A stretch of DNA of 64,000 nucleotides from Atherinomorus stipes. Lineage: Eukaryota; Chordata; Actinopteri; Atheriniformes; Atherinidae. Positions 22,975 to 35,754 of the stretch are shown piece after piece (the first letter of the stretch is position 1; each line of letters opens with the position of its first letter). The notes beneath the pieces are model-generated. The model was not told where the DNA came from. It ran no database searches and saw nothing but the letters and a program-made list of their open reading frames with translations. The translations under genes were made by a program, and so were the position numbers. The stretch is taken from positions 279,001-343,000 of the forward strand of contig JALJCO010001026.1 of assembly GCA_023101725.1 (NCBI GenBank), given 5' to 3'.

Positions 22975-23602
22975 TACGGGTGCATTCACACCTGGATAGT
23001 CTGGGACCTCGCTCCGATTGGGCGGGGATTTCTGAAAATTTTCCCATCTTCCTTTGCTTTGGTTTGTGTTCAGACTGCAGAAACCTAAGTGGACCAAACC
23101 ACCTGGTTAAGCCACGTAGTTACAACACCCGCTCGCTAGGGGGGCGACGCTCCCCAATACAACCACTGATGGTGATGAAGAAGCGGGAGGATGAAGAAAA
23201 CCAGACTCTGGGATTAAAGTGGAAATCTTTCTGCTTCTTCTTCTTCCTCCATCTCTGTCTACACATGTTCCAGTTGTTTATCGTTGTTGTTTTGACTTTG
23301 GCTTCTTCCAACACGCTGTTTACTTTGTTTTTCCTTCGACCCAAATAATAATCTACCCCACACCTTGGTCCAGGTGTGTATTCTTCTTCTACTTTATTGT
23401 ATCAACAAACCTCACTTCCATCAGGTGTGCTGGAAAGTGAACGGAGACCCCCGACTTTCAGGAGGACCAGAGTCCGCTTCTTTGGTGCACCAGAGTACAG
23501 TTGGTGTTCAGACTGCACCAAATGAAGCGGACTATCCGCGAAATCGTACCACGGTCCGTTTAAAGTGGACCAAACAGCCAAAGTGTGAACACGCCCTAAG
23601 GT
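22975..23602. mobile_element. Non-autonomous element with GTTCACAC-type ends
   Basis: Left end GGGTGCATTCACACCTGG; right end, inverted, AGGGCGTGTTCACACTTTGG. Interior phrases (TGGACCAAACCACC, GTGGACCAAACAGCC, TTCAGACTGCA) are also repeated in inverted fashion. A related end is present at 58668-58740. The class is not assigned. Confidence 0.6.
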
Positions 23603-24814
23603 TCATACCAAAACCCATGACGAGGCCTCGTTGCAGCATTTTGGGTCTCGTCTGTGGACCAGTTGAGTTGATGTTAGCTGCTAGCTAAAACAGAGGGATG
23701 CGCTAACGCAAATAGACTACTTAAGGAGGGATGTGGAGAACCTAGGACACTCATATAGGACGAAGACAAGATGCAACACTGATATTTAGAATAATATTCT
23801 GTGTTTTTCATGCATTCCTGTCCTATATGCTTTTTATTTACGTCTTCAGCTCTGTAACAAGTTAAAATGTGAGGAAATGATTCTGTTTCTGTTATTTCTG
23901 TGTGAATTGTAGTTTTCAGTGAGAACTGTCGGTGCTCTTATATACCTTCATCCTGGCAGCGGAATACAATGACGCTTCTCAACCAGACAGATGTAAACAT
24001 CACTGAATGCAGGCTCAGCAGGGATGTGGTGATGTTAAACGGCTCGTATACAGCAGTCGCTTCTCTATACGAGTCACGAGTGTCCAACATTTCCAACTTA
24101 TTTCTGGATCTTTCCTTCTCAGTGACTGACAGCTGATTTAAACAATTATTCTGTTGTCCGTCTGCTGTCGGCCAGGCAGTGTATTTATCTATTCTGATAT
24201 AGATTGTTCTATTATGTGAAGCACTTTGTATTGCTTTTATGCAGAAAAAGTGCTGTATAACCCCTTTAGCTCCTTCAGCTTTCTGAAGGGGGAGTGAATG
24301 ACCTTTTATGATGTTACTTTTTTCTACTTATCCAAATGGCATAAAACTTGGTCCAGGTGTGTATTCTGGCTTGACTCATGATATTATAGAAGATGGGTTG
24401 TCTCACTCTGTCTAAGGTCTCTAAAAAAATATATACCTCATTTCCTCCTTGGTGCCAATCCGTGCCACATTGACTTGCATTGAAAAGGACCTTTCTATAA
24501 TCAAATGCCATTTCAGAATAAATTTTTAGGATAAAATTTTTTTCTCCTAACACACTTGCTCTACACTTCAATGATGTAGTTTGAACTGTTTTCCATGACA
24601 TGAGACGATTTGCTCAAAAGGGGCCCCGCTTTTTATCTTAGTGATGAAACCAGAGACTTCAATGTTAATTCAGCAAATCAGAGTCCTTCAAAAACTCCAA
24701 AATGCTGAACACATCCAATGAAATGAAAAAATCTTTTTTCTTGATATACTGGTAATTTTCCTGAGGGGAAATTAGGGCTCTGCATTTGTTTTAATCCAGA
24801 TTTGACCTTATTGC
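23603..24814. other. No gene recognised
   Basis: Contains a LINE/SINE-style tail phrase (TGTGAAGCACTTTGTATTGC, 24215-24260) and otherwise anonymous sequence. Confidence 0.35.
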
Positions 24815-25315
24815 AGGATCGTGAGAGATCGGCGCAGACACAATGACAACAAAAGACAGTGACTTTGCTAGATTTACGTGCTCTTTATTCCCCACAATCA
24901 GTCACAAACAGATACAGCAATCTGTTTCATTTCAAGAGCTGATTCATAAAAATTGCTTACCTTAGCATGAAGACTGGAGAGCCAAAGTGGGTAAAGAAAA
25001 GTTAGAGGTGGGCGTTGGCAGATCCCACAGAGACTCTAACCCGGTTGAAGATGCACTGTTTTTTAAGTTAGGCTGCACTTAGGCGGGAAGGCCAGAGCTG
25101 GCGCCCCCTTAGAGCTTTGGTTGATAAGAATGGTTTAAACTAAGTTGTTCCAAAGAATTTATACTTAAACAAGTTGTTTTTGAGGGTTATTTTAAAGAAG
25201 TTATATAAAGAGTTTTGTAGGGCAATTATATTAAAATGTGCACAAAGACATAAAAATAAAAATCTTCCATATCAGCATTTTACCCATCTCTGTACTGTGA
25301 GTATCAGACAGCAGT
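24815..25315 (-). mobile_element. Possible solo LTR
   Basis: On the minus strand a TATATAA box (about 25200) is followed about 310 bases later by AATAAAGAGCACG (about 24880). Then comes a U5-like tail ending TGTCTGCGCCGATCTCTCAC. That order (TATA box, polyadenylation signal, short tail) is what an LTR shows. Its exact ends and a target duplication were not found, and there is no internal retroviral coding sequence beside it. Confidence 0.35.
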
Positions 25316-25319
25316 AGGC

Positions 25320-25450
25320 TGCTACAGTTGCTGCTACTTAAGGCGCCCGGGAAGCAGTTGGTGGGGGTTGAGGAACTCGCTCAGGGGTCCACAGTGGTTC
25401 ACCTGGGAGTCGTGTCGGGGACTTGAACCCGGGTCCTCTGCGCCAAAGCC
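25320..25450 (-). mobile_element. Possible tRNA-like SINE piece
   Basis: The minus strand has GACCCGGGTTCAAGTCCCCG, a good box B, preceded by GGGCTTTGGCGCAGAGG. A clear box A at the expected distance is lacking. Could be chance or an old tRNA-derived repeat. Confidence 0.3.
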
Positions 25451-25464
25451 CACAACGCTATTTT

Positions 25465-28305
25465 TAATTCTAGTTGGGTGGGATGGAAATTTAATGAGCT
25501 CATTTTAACCTCTTTTTATCCCCAACTTTTGTTTGTCGCGAGAATACACACAAGAGTTAGACCTGTTTGTAAGCGCGTTCACGAGGCAAATGTCAAGAGC
25601 AGGTGAAGGAAATGATGTCCCAACAGAGAAAAACGTTAGAAAAACAAAACGGTGCGGTTGATGGAGAGGATCCGCGGAGTAGAAGGGCTGGACTCTCATG
25701 AATATAAGGAGCGGACGTCCAGGGGCGCCGCCACGAATTTAGGGCCCCATGAAAGACACTCATATTGGGCCCTCCTCCCTTTAAAAAATTGATGCAAGAT
25801 TTAAAACTGTTATAAAGACTATTATTTACGGTTTCAATGTAGTTTTTGTAGGGCTGCCAAAAAATTCATCCTGATTAATTGCTTTTATTACTTCTAGAAC
25901 ATATTTAGGATTAAAGGTGTCTCACCTGGAATTCTGCATTTATCTTTAGTAGACTAAACTACTGAAACCCTGTCCTTACATGTCTCCCTAAAGTCCTTCA
26001 GATGGTGGCAGTTTAGTCCAGAATGTTGCTGATACGGTCCTCACAGGCTGACTTAACAACTGTATTAATGTGAAGCTGAAATTCAGGTCTGAGTTCTGGA
26101 ATACTCCCAGATTTCTGGCTTGGTTTTAGCCTTTAAGTTATAAAACCAAAGTTAATGTGTTTTCTGCATAAAGCAGTACTAATTAATTAAAAAATATATC
26201 TTGTTTAACAATATGATTAATTTAGGATTGATTTTTTGACAGCCCTAATTTTTTGTTGTTTCAAATTTCAACAAAGGAAAATTATCCGAACACGAAAGAG
26301 TTCACCAAAACTTCTCCTTCAACATCTCTTTCATCACTTTTTCTGCCCATGTACCTCTCTTTTTACTCATTCTCATCACGTGCACTGTCAGTGTTTCCCT
26401 TCTTCCTCCATTTCTAGACTTCTTTCTGGCCAAATCTGAGAGGGCCCTGAGAAATGTAAGCCAAGAATATAACATTATAATGTACCAGCAAATTATATCA
26501 TCTGATTACATCAATTATCAGCAGCTCAGTGTAACCTCACAGCTAGATTGCAAACAGGTATTTATGGTGCAGCTCAAGCTGCTCAAATAAATTAACCATC
26601 ATGAGAAGAATGATCAAGATTTATAGATGTCTTTTTATGGCTCTAATTCAATCTGAATGTAAAAATCTAACTGAACTATTTAAATCATGACTTTGATTTT
26701 ACTACAGGCGGCTGGTGGCTACTCAGTGTTTTCATTTAACTCTCCAATATCCTGTACAAACAACTACAACTACAGGGTATTTTTTACTTTATAGAGATTG
26801 CTATGTTTAAAAAAAAAGGGGGGGGGGGGGGGGGGGTAGACCTGAAGTCAATTTTTATTTTAAAAATGCTTCATTCTTATTTTTGGAATGGTAAAATGAG
26901 ACAAATCCCACAGCAGACTCTGTAATGATGCTAACTTGTCCCAATGTTGCTTACCTTTTTTACTGGGAATGGAAAGGGGGGTGGGGGTTGAAGAGATGGG
27001 GCTGCTGCTGGTGGATCATCTGTTTACATATGATTAAGGAGGGACAAGAACAGTTATTTAATATAAGTATCTTGCTAAACAATTAATAGCACTCAGTGAT
27101 GTTGTGAGAACTATGTTTTGCCTGGTCTGGTTGTGTAAATGTAAATTCTCAGCTCTAAGTTTTCTGGCTTATTTGCTTGGCTTCTGTGTTAGTTACAGAC
27201 ACACAATAAGCTCATTACAAATGCTGGAGAGTCCTGCTTTAATTTTTTTTTAGAAAGAAAAAAAAAGGAAAATCACTTTCCGTTTAAGACGCGCTACCCG
27301 GCATCATCAATCATGTGATCCCACTTCCACCTTATGGATTAACTAAGTTGTAATAGTCTGCAGATAGCTAGCTTATTTCACTCAACAGGTTTATTTGAAC
27401 AACTGAGGCAACAAACCTTTCCTTAAAAACTGTCTCACGCTTCGTTTGTCTCTTCTCTTTCTCCTTTCTTTCTGTTGTCAATTGAAAATCATACTTTGAT
27501 TTCTTGGGGCGCTGTATTCTTCGTCCGCGGCTGAATTTTTTGTCATACTGCTGCTTATTTACACATTTTCTTGGTCAGTCGTTTCATTCGCTGTCACGCT
27601 GTCAAATGAAGTGCAGGCAACAATAAAGGCCCGATACCAGCAAACCGCTGCTGACAGGCAGTGAGCTGATGCGCCGAGGCAGCTCCTGAGGACCAAACCA
27701 TTTCTTGCACTTTGACGGGGGTGGATTGGTCAATAAATTCATGCTTTGTTTTGCCATTTACTGCTGAAAAACCAGTGAGAACACGAAGGTAATTTATTCT
27801 ACTACTGTATATTCTTGTTCTATTTGAAATGTTTATAAACATATTATTTGAAATGAAGGTTTAATAATTTCCACATGGGCCCTTGGAATCTTCCTAACGA
27901 CCCCCCCCATACGGCGCCCCTGCAGACGTCTGACGTGAAGTTAACCAAACAGTGTTAGCTTCTGTAGCTACATTAGCAGCTTGTCACTGTTCGCCTACCA
28001 TCGTTTCCTGGAGTCTTACACAAAAGATAATAAGTTACACTGCAGCAACGCTTACGGACTGCACATCCTCACTGATAAATATAATCCACTGCTCCCTGGT
28101 TGTGCTGTCCCTCCTGTTAGAGCACTGAAAACTGATGAATTTCTCAGCTCAGCACGGCATCCTCCTCTCTGACAAAGCTGGTTATAATGCTACTCCACGA
28201 CAGGTAATCAGCTGCTTTCAGGTGGTGCTAAAGAGGCTAGCTTAGCAGCTAGCAGCCTCGCTAGTTCACGTCATTCGGGGGAAAAAATGCAAACCGCGTG
28301 CTTTA
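25465..28305 (+). repeat. Repeat unit copy A, interrupted by a hAT
   Basis: The outer parts (25465-25719 and 27923-28305) line up with 61650-63080 (copy B). Shared blocks include AATTTAATGAGCTCATTTT, CCCCAACTTTTGTTTGTCGC, GAAATGATGTCCCAACAGAG, GCAGCTTGTCAC and GGTGGTGCTAAAGAGGC. Copy A is broken once by the hAT element; copy B is broken at two other places. The uninterrupted unit is about 630-650 bases and has no open frame or known domain; it may itself be an old element. Confidence 0.9.
25720..27922. mobile_element. Non-autonomous hAT element, 2.2 kb
   Basis: The ends are CAGGGGCGCCG and CGGCGCCCCTG. The 8-bp flanks are CGGACGTC and CAGACGTC (one mismatch), as expected for hAT transposons. 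Copy B at 62530-62537 shows the unoccupied target CAGACGTC. The left subterminal region has GGGCCCCATGAAAGACAC and the interior has GAGGGCCCTGAGAAATG, as in fish hAT repeats. No transposase frame is seen. A G run lies at 26817-26835. Confidence 0.92.
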
Positions 28306-28797
28306 AACTCATTGATTTTTTTGGTATTGATGGTTAGGCCAGAAGTCAGTGATGACAGCCATGAAAAAAATGTAACTTTTAATTTTTAGATAATATTCAC
28401 AAGCCATTGGGCAGTCTGTGCCATTAAGAAGCTTAACATAACTTAAAAAATAAAAACCACAAAAAGTGAAGATGCAACAAAAACATTTTTAGACCTTTTC
28501 TAAATACTCCAGGGCTCTGATAATCCTGCACAAAAAATAAATAAATACATTTGGCACTGTCCATATCTATTTTAACCCCATTTTCAGTTTTTGGAAGTTG
28601 GAGCATCGTGTATGCAAAGTGGAATTTAAAGGGTCAAAATTTTAAAACTCATTGATTTTTTGCTATTGATGGTTAGGCCAGAATTTTGTGATGACAGCCA
28701 TGAAAGAAAATGGAAACTTTTCATTTTAAGATAATATTTACAGGCCATTAACTGACATTGGCCTCTCCGTGCCCTTAAGAAGCTTAACGGAACTTTT
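28302..28797 (+). repeat. Tandem duplication, about 345-bp spacing
   Basis: The block at 28302-28445 (TTGATGGTTAGGCCAGAA, GTGATGACAGCCATGAAA, TTAAGAAGCTTAAC) recurs at 28646-28797 in the same orientation with small indels. No coding content is recognised. Confidence 0.8.
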
Positions 28798-30798
28798 TTT
28801 AGGGAGCTATGATGTAAAAACAAAGTTCGATTTGATTTTAATTGTAAAGACGGTTATCTTGACTTTTGTCATCTGTTGTTCCATCCCTTTCTTTCTGTCT
28901 TTTCCTCTCTTCCTCTGATGACGTCCTCTTACGTTTGCTAACTGGATCAGCCCCAGTGCCGGCTCACGGCTGTTGAGTTGAGACACACTTGCTGGTGTGT
29001 CACACGATGTGTAAGATGTTGATTTATGAATCTTATTAAAATCTTAAATTTGAGTAAGACTGGATCAGATCATACGGATACACCACGCTTCATGGATCTG
29101 CTGGCAGGTGGATTACAACAAGACATTTATATAGGCTGCTGTGTTAGAGGGAATATTGCACAGAGATTAATTTTTGGCTGCATAATCTGTGGTGTTATTT
29201 CATTATCTGAAAGCCCACGAGTCAAAAGTCAATTCAAAGTGTGTTTTTATTCCTGAGGAAAGGTAAAATAGATCTAGTGACACAGACGCTGAATGACTGG
29301 TGATCTGATTAAACATGAAGCTGACGTTCTTCACACCCCTGCTCTCCATGAAAGCCACTCATTCTCTCACAGCAACAGATAAATAATTAGAAAGTTGGAC
29401 ACAAACTTTTATTCTCTGCAGCGTTTATCAAACACGGAGTAGTAATTATAGAGCAGCAGTTTAATGCTGCCTCAGTGAGCAGGGTGATGAGACAAGCCGG
29501 CAGAAAATTGCCAGTTGTAGGAGCACGTTAAAATAATTTGTTGGTTGACGAGTACTTCATTTGTTGATTTGCGGGTCGACAGTCATTTTGAAGGAATACT
29601 GTGTTCAACAAAGGAGCCGGGGCTTGAAATTATATACTAGTTTGGTAAATGTATGTAGCTTTGTTACAAATTCCACTGGTGTCCCTCTTTTATTTGGCTG
29701 ATTCAGTGGTTACATCCAGGCGCTGCACCAGAATTCCCGCTCAGGACGGGCCCGCTCAGATCAGGACGGGCCCAATATTACCTTCCATCACTGCTGTATG
29801 ACCTCACCAACCCATGTATGCTGCATCAGTAGCGTAACATGATGGTGATCGGCCCTGGTGCAATTTTTTTTGTGCTCCACCTCCATTTAAACACAAACAC
29901 ATTCGTACACACATGCATGCACGCGCGCACACACAAACACATGCACAGCTGTTTGAGAGAACTGCTGTTGTTGGAAGATGCTGCGCGGGTGTGGTGTGCA
30001 GGTTGCGTTCCCATATTTAGGATAAAAAACTTAATTAGATGAAACTTCACAGGTGCGTGCAGGTCGCGGGCAACAGAAATCTTATTAATTCTTTGTGGAC
30101 ATGAGTGTTTTACTTGTTGCTGGTGTGACTTTTGCGTCACGCATCACCAGCGTCCAGCAGTGAGGGAGACGTTTCTGCTGCTGATGCAGGAGGAGAACAG
30201 CTGAAACCAGCATGGTGGAGAACATCCCACCTTCTTTATGCAGCAATCTCTGAATCCGAACCACCAGGTTTCCTTCTCTGACCAGTTTTATAATCCGTTG
30301 CGCTGCTGGTTTGAAGATCACAACCACATTTAAACCCTCTCATGTCGGCAGGTGCTCCGTCCCCACCTGCTGAATCAAGTTATGTAAAACGGTTCTTTAC
30401 TCTGGCCCAGCAAAGAACTGGTGCCTGTTTAAAACCAGTTTGGAGAGATTTGCGTTTGTCCCTGCTGGAGCGAGGAGCGCATGTTTTGGCGGTGGAAAGC
30501 CAAAGAAGCCGTTCTGGCTCTGAACCAGAACCAGCTCAAAATGGATGCATGGCTTACTCTTATTTCACCGACCCACCTCAGGTACTCCATTCACTAAAAC
30601 AGCAACATGTGGCAGTGGACTTTGGCTCATTACTTGTGAGGGTGGGACTCGGCCAATCAGAGTACGTATATCTTTCCATACAGTGGGCATTCTCTGCGTG
30701 GGCGCCCATTAAAACGCATCAAACACCGCCAGCTTTGTTCGGTTTTCAGAGGGGGTTTTTGTGTGTTTTTTTAAGATAAAGAAAAAGTTAAGTCAAAC
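28798..30798. other. No gene recognised
   Basis: Mostly anonymous. A small duplication GCTCAGGACGGGCCC / GATCAGGACGGGCCC lies at 29738-29772, and CA-rich sequence at 29890-29945. Open frames near 30085-30330 (minus) and 30342-30780 (plus) have no domain or splice context that I recognise. Confidence 0.4.
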
Positions 30799-32145
30799 TT
30801 AAAGTACTGATGACACGACCATAACTTCAAGTAACTTTTCCATACAATAACACACCAAGACAAAATAAGTAGTTCAATGCAGTTAGAATTTAATCAGACG
30901 TGTATTTACGTAAATATCCGATGTTTAGGAGGCTCGGCTAAAGGCTAATAGCTTTTCAGTCGAGAAAGGAGCCGCCATGTTGTGACGTCAGCGACGGTAC
31001 AGAGTTGTGGTCCGCCCATTGACTTTCATGTATAATCTAAGCTGTGGAAAACATGAAAGATGGCTCAGTTCAGAAAAGTGTGATAATGCTGAGGAATTTG
31101 GGGAAAATCACATTTTACAAGCTAGAGCTGGAGTAGACCTGAAGCCAGCTGCCTACAGTCTGTCTCCAGCCTCAGGTCCACTGGTTCAGCTAAAAGCCTG
31201 CAAGACCACACCGAGGGAACCAGAACTGTAAGGAGCGACCTGGAACAACAAAAAACAGACAACAGTCCCACAAAGGAGTTTGACATACAGTAGATCCAGG
31301 TGTGACAGAAACGAGGCACTCGCCCCCCGCGATAGCTCGCAGCTAACGGCAGCCGCAAGCTAGCCGCGGTATATAAAAAAAAAAGAAGTAGTCTAAAGAT
31401 TGAGAAGATAACAACTTACATGGTTCCAGTGGAGTTTTAAATAGTTCCCGTTTAAAAGGATGAATATGAAGGGAGGGATGCAGCTTTGGAAGCAGCTGGA
31501 GGAGATCTGATGACCGGAGACGTCCTCATATAACCGAGCAGCAGGTGTCTGCCGATAGCAGGAGCTGTAAGACCGATGTGATGAACCAACGATGGATGAA
31601 AAAGAAGATTTCAGAGGAGATGATCGCAGTTTCATTGTGTTAGAAGTCTCAACACGCTGGTTCCTGAACTTTCAGTAAACAGATGCTCTAGACGATCAGA
31701 GAGGTCCGGTTACTGCCTGTTTACCGGTGAGACTCATAGGTACGACTCCGATCTGCTTCTTTATCCTCTTCAAAATAAAATCCGAATCTGTAGAATACCT
31801 AAATAAACTAACGCTGCACTTACGAGCTTTTAACCATTAACTGTCAACACAGTTTGAAGGCTGAGTCGTTACTGTTTTTCTGTAAAACTAGAAAAGGGGC
31901 TTAAAAACCGCAATGAAGCCACTTCAATGTTAAATAAGCAGCGAAGAAGAGTACTCTCTGTACTCTCGCTGACGTCATATCCGGTTTCGGCTCACAGCGC
32001 CACAGTCTGGTCAGAAAAGCAGCGATGTTTTCCAATAACTCATCTATGCAGCTGCGCTTGTTTATGTTACATAGATCATCATGAAGGACGCTTTGGTCTA
32101 TAAAACAAGGCAAAAAATGTCAAAAACGTGTCATCAGCACTTTAA
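30799..32145. mobile_element. TTAA-target element, 1.35 kb
   Basis: The ends are TTAA|AGTACTGATGACACG and, inverted, TTAA|AGTGCTGATGACACG, flanked by TTAA on both sides. Subterminal GTGACGTCAGCGACGG (near 30981) and CGCTGACGTCATATCC (near 31967) are also inverted. No transposase was found. TTAA targets fit Kolobok or piggyBac types. Confidence 0.82.
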
Positions 32146-32779
32146 GGGAGTGACATATATATTTAAGTCATGGTGCCAGAGGTATAAAGGAAAACCATTT
32201 CTACCACTGCTTCATAACCACACGAACTTATATTGTTAAACCACTAATGCGAATTTTACCATTGAATTACTTTATTGTGAGACAAATCTACATTGAAGTG
32301 ATGCTGTTCAAATTCTGATTATCAATATTTTGTGTGATATTAAACTGATCATTGGGGAAGCGTAAATGTGGCGGGTGTGTGGTTTGGCCGTGGAAGGTGG
32401 AGCAGCGTGCAGACGGGCACGACGGCGTCTCCCCTGCCGTACTGAGCTGCGCATCACATCCATACTTCTGGACCATTCCCCGTGCTCATATGGGCCAATT
32501 CTTCCTTATTCAGTCTAGATAGCGTTTCTTTGTCTGATTGTTCATTTTCTGTCAGAATGAAGCAGCTTTTGCATGTTTCCTCCATCTATTATTTATTTTT
32601 TTCGATCTGAAGTGGTGAAAGTGAAATCAAGCACTTTCACTGCCGTGTCTGCAGGTATGACGGCTGCAATCGCATAATGTTGTTTCCCAAGCTTTATAAA
32701 TTAACAGCCCACTAATTATGAGCAGATACAGAAACATACCTGACCGTTTCATTTAGAGGTTTTCTGTATTTAAAAGAAA
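32146..32779. other. No gene recognised
   Basis: AT-rich sequence without recognisable elements or coding signals. Confidence 0.35.
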
Positions 32780-32792
32780 ACAATTGAACTGG

Positions 32793-33143
32793 GCGGCACG
32801 GTGGCGTGGTGGTTAGCACCGCAGCCTTCGATTCCCGGCTGGGGAGGGGGTTAGAACAATTCCAACAGCAGCCTTCCTGTGTGGAGTTTGCATGTTGTCC
32901 CCGTGTATGTGCGGAATCTCTCCGGGTTCTCCGGCTTCCTCCCACCATTAATTGATCACTCTAAATTGTCCCTAGGAATGAATATAAGTGTGAATGGTTG
33001 TCTGTCTCTCTGTGTTGGTCCTGTGACAGACTGGCGACCTGTCCAGGGTGTACCCTGCCTCTCGCCTGATTATAGCTGGGAAAGGCTCCAGCAACCCCCA
33101 CGACCTTGAACTGGATAAGAGGTACAGAAAATGACTGATGATG
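32793..33143 (+). mobile_element. tRNA-derived SINE, full-length
   Basis: The head GCGGCACGGTGGCGTGGTGG and TTAGCACCGCAGCC (box A region) is followed by TTCGATTCCCGGCTGG (box B). The body includes GTGTGGAGTTTGCATGTTG, CTAAATTGTCCCTAGG and GACTGGCGACCTGTCCAGGG, and the tail is TACAGAAAATGACTGATGAT. It is flanked by a perfect 13-bp duplication, ACAATTGAACTGG (32780-32792 and 33144-33156). That is the signature of LINE-mediated retroposition. Box motifs are internal polymerase III promoters by family knowledge. Confidence 0.93.
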
Positions 33144-33369
33144 ACAATTGAACTGGAAGAATCCATTTGCTGCCTTGTTAACACATTTGCTGTTTTTTGC
33201 AGCTTTGAGTACAAAATACTGATCTATTGTCAGTCTCACAGAGTGGGCCCATAGCGCAGTGGGTGGGCCCAGGCACAGTAGGCCCACCCATAACACCACG
33301 GCTGGTTACAACGCAGGGTCACAGGAAGTAGGATGCTTGTGGTAGGCTTACAATTACAAGACAGACCTA

Positions 33370-33540
33370 CACTCTAAAAAACAGAGGTACGAGACAGGAT
33401 CATTTCTGTACCTGTAGGTACATTTTTACAAATGTTCTCTCAAAAATACAATATTGTATTTATGAGGAGAAGTACCTATATCCTATGAAAAAGGGTCAAA
33501 GAATATAAAGACAAATTTCATTAGCAAGGGACTGAGATTG
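33370..33540 (+). repeat. Dispersed repeat with AGGTAC motifs, copy 2
   Basis: Matches 19985-20140 in the same orientation, with many single-base deletions (for example CAATATTGTATTTATGAGGAG against CAATATTGGTCTTTATGAGG). Runs into the A-rich block. Confidence 0.75.
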
Positions 33541-33544
33541 AAAG

Positions 33545-33682
33545 GGTTTAAAAAAAAAAAAATTCTAAAAAATTTTAAAATTATATTTTTATTTTCTTCA
33601 GGGGAAAAACGAAAACAAAAAAAACACTTACAAAAAAAAAAAAAAAAAAACAATGGGGAAAAACCAGAAAAAACAAAAAAAG

Positions 33683-33719
<37 letters not shown>

Positions 33720-33725
33720 AGAAAG

Positions 33726-33798
<73 letters not shown>

Positions 33799-33815
33799 AA
33801 AAAAAAAAAAAATAC
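33545..33815. repeat. A-rich low-complexity block
   Basis: Runs of A broken by single G bases, about 80 to 95 percent A. It opens lysine-rich frames on the plus strand and phenylalanine-rich frames on the minus strand, which are not genes. Confidence 0.95.
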
Positions 33816-35754
33816 CAAAAGAAAGCTTAGACTCTCTTCTTTTATCAGAAAAAAAACGTTTGTTTCTAGCTTTTTCCATTCTTTAGTAATCTGCAGTAGA
33901 ACATGGGTTTGTTGCAGCGAAAATGCCTGTTTCTGACCAAAAAGCTGAGAAAACTAGCTTTGAATGCTGAGGTCCGCTTCAAGTGGAAAAGTGTCTTTGA
34001 TGCCAATATTTTTTTTACTTTAGTAACACCTTCATCATCTGATCAGCTGTTTACTTCTATGAAACAACAAATACAACACTGAGAAAAGAGTTTTGGAGGC
34101 AAAATAATGATTTGCTGGCTAAATAAGCCAGTAAGCAACAAGTTTGTTTCACAACATAATATTTGACAGAAACAGAGAGCAGAAACGTCTCTCCACTCCT
34201 CCCCCCTCCTCCCCCCTCCCTCATTCTCCTTCCACCGTAGCTTAGGTGCGCACGCAGTGCACCCCCCTCCCCCGCGGGAAACAACCGCGTGCTGTAGACT
34301 TGCTTTCACTTTCAGCTGCCGCACTTCGCTGCTGTATTTCCATCGTGTCTTCAATCGATCGTGTCTGTCTGTCACCGATCACTTTTCCCACAAACTTTCC
34401 TCCTTCATCCACCTCCTAAACTGCTTCCATTACGACTGGTCGCCATGTTCTCTCACCCTAAAAGCAGTTGGAATCGAGCACACTTCTTGGGCTAACACCC
34501 GTTAGCTCTAACAACACAGGAAGCATCATAGTGATGCATCACTTCCTGGTAGGTTTTTTTAAGCTTGTCTGACGCCGCCATCTGCTGGATTAGATGAAAA
34601 CTACCGAAAAAATCATGATCAGCCTTTGGCTCTCTCTGACAAGGTCCTTCAGGGATTAAAGCAGCTCCCCCAATTAAAACCCTTAATTAACGTGGAAACA
34701 CGTGATTGGCCGTTAACGTTCGGATTTGAATTAACGTGGAAACACGTGAATGGCAGCCAGTGAGTTAATGTGGTGCAGTCGTACAAGTTCATGGGAGTAC
34801 ATTTGGAATCCATGTTGTTTTTTTTCTATTACTCCTCTTCACTCTTTTTTTTCTGTTTCACGCAATATCCTTTCTTTTCTTAAATTCAAATTCAAACAGC
34901 TTTATTGTCATTAGAACAGCTCAGGCATGCTGTTGAAGGAAATTGAGGCAAAAAAAGGTAAAATAAATAAAATAGGATAAAAATAGAAAAAAAACCTCCC
35001 TGAGGCCAGGAACGAGAAGGTAAATAAATTAATTAAAGAATGAAATGAATAAATTAGAATATCAAGAGGAGCCTTTATAAAGCTCCTTGAGGAAAGTAAA
35101 CTGTCAACAAATAAAGAGCCAGGTCACCTGCTGGTGCCGCGGAGGAAAAAAAAAAGCGCTGGCTGATGAGAGAACTGAAAAGTTAATTAAAGTGTGTAAC
35201 CTATAAGAGGAGAAAGAAGTCTCAACACGTCAAAACAGAAATTTGTGGCTGGGGAAAGTCGGAGAACAACCAAGATGCACAATACAAAGAAACCTTTGTC
35301 AAGGGGATGGAAAGAAGAGAATAGTTGAATACACTCTGAAATCTTTAATCTTAGTGCAAAAACCTTTGTTGGTGGTTCCGCCTCAGACGCCTAGGGAGAA
35401 CAGGGAACGTTGCTAGGGTGTTTTGGTCCATTCCTCCACAAACTGCCTTCAAATCTTCAGGTTCTGGGTCTCTTGGCTCGGACTCAGTTCTAACTGGTTG
35501 GGTTGACTGGTCTGTTCTAGCAGCTTTATCTTCTTCTTCTTAAAGGGAACTCAGTAACTTCAGCTTGGGGCTCCCCTAGTGGCGTCCTTTCCTGTCGTGT
35601 TCAACCCCCCTGCACCCCCACAGAACGCGGCTTCTCTACGCTCCTTTTTTGCCCGGATTTTAGCGCTGTTGTGCTCGTGCTCGTTGGTGCAGCACCTCGT
35701 CTCCTTGCAGAAAGTCCGCCTGACGGGACGTTTCCCGCGAGCGGGTGCCGGGGT
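33816..35754. other. No gene recognised; small repeats
   Basis: Includes a near-duplication TTAACGTGGAAACACGTGA at 34684-34706 and 34731-34750. A minus-strand retroposon-style tail (CAGCTTTATTGTCATTAGAA) lies at 34885-34960. The remainder is anonymous. Confidence 0.35.

Noticed and set aside
24815..25315. Full endogenous retrovirus
   Set aside because: Only LTR-like signals are present; no gag, pol or env motif beside them.
30342..30779. 145-codon plus-strand frame
   Set aside because: No recognisable domain and no gene context; length is possible by chance. Kept only as an unassigned stretch.
33538..33936. Lysine-rich and phenylalanine-rich frames
   Set aside because: Translation of an A-rich block on the two strands.
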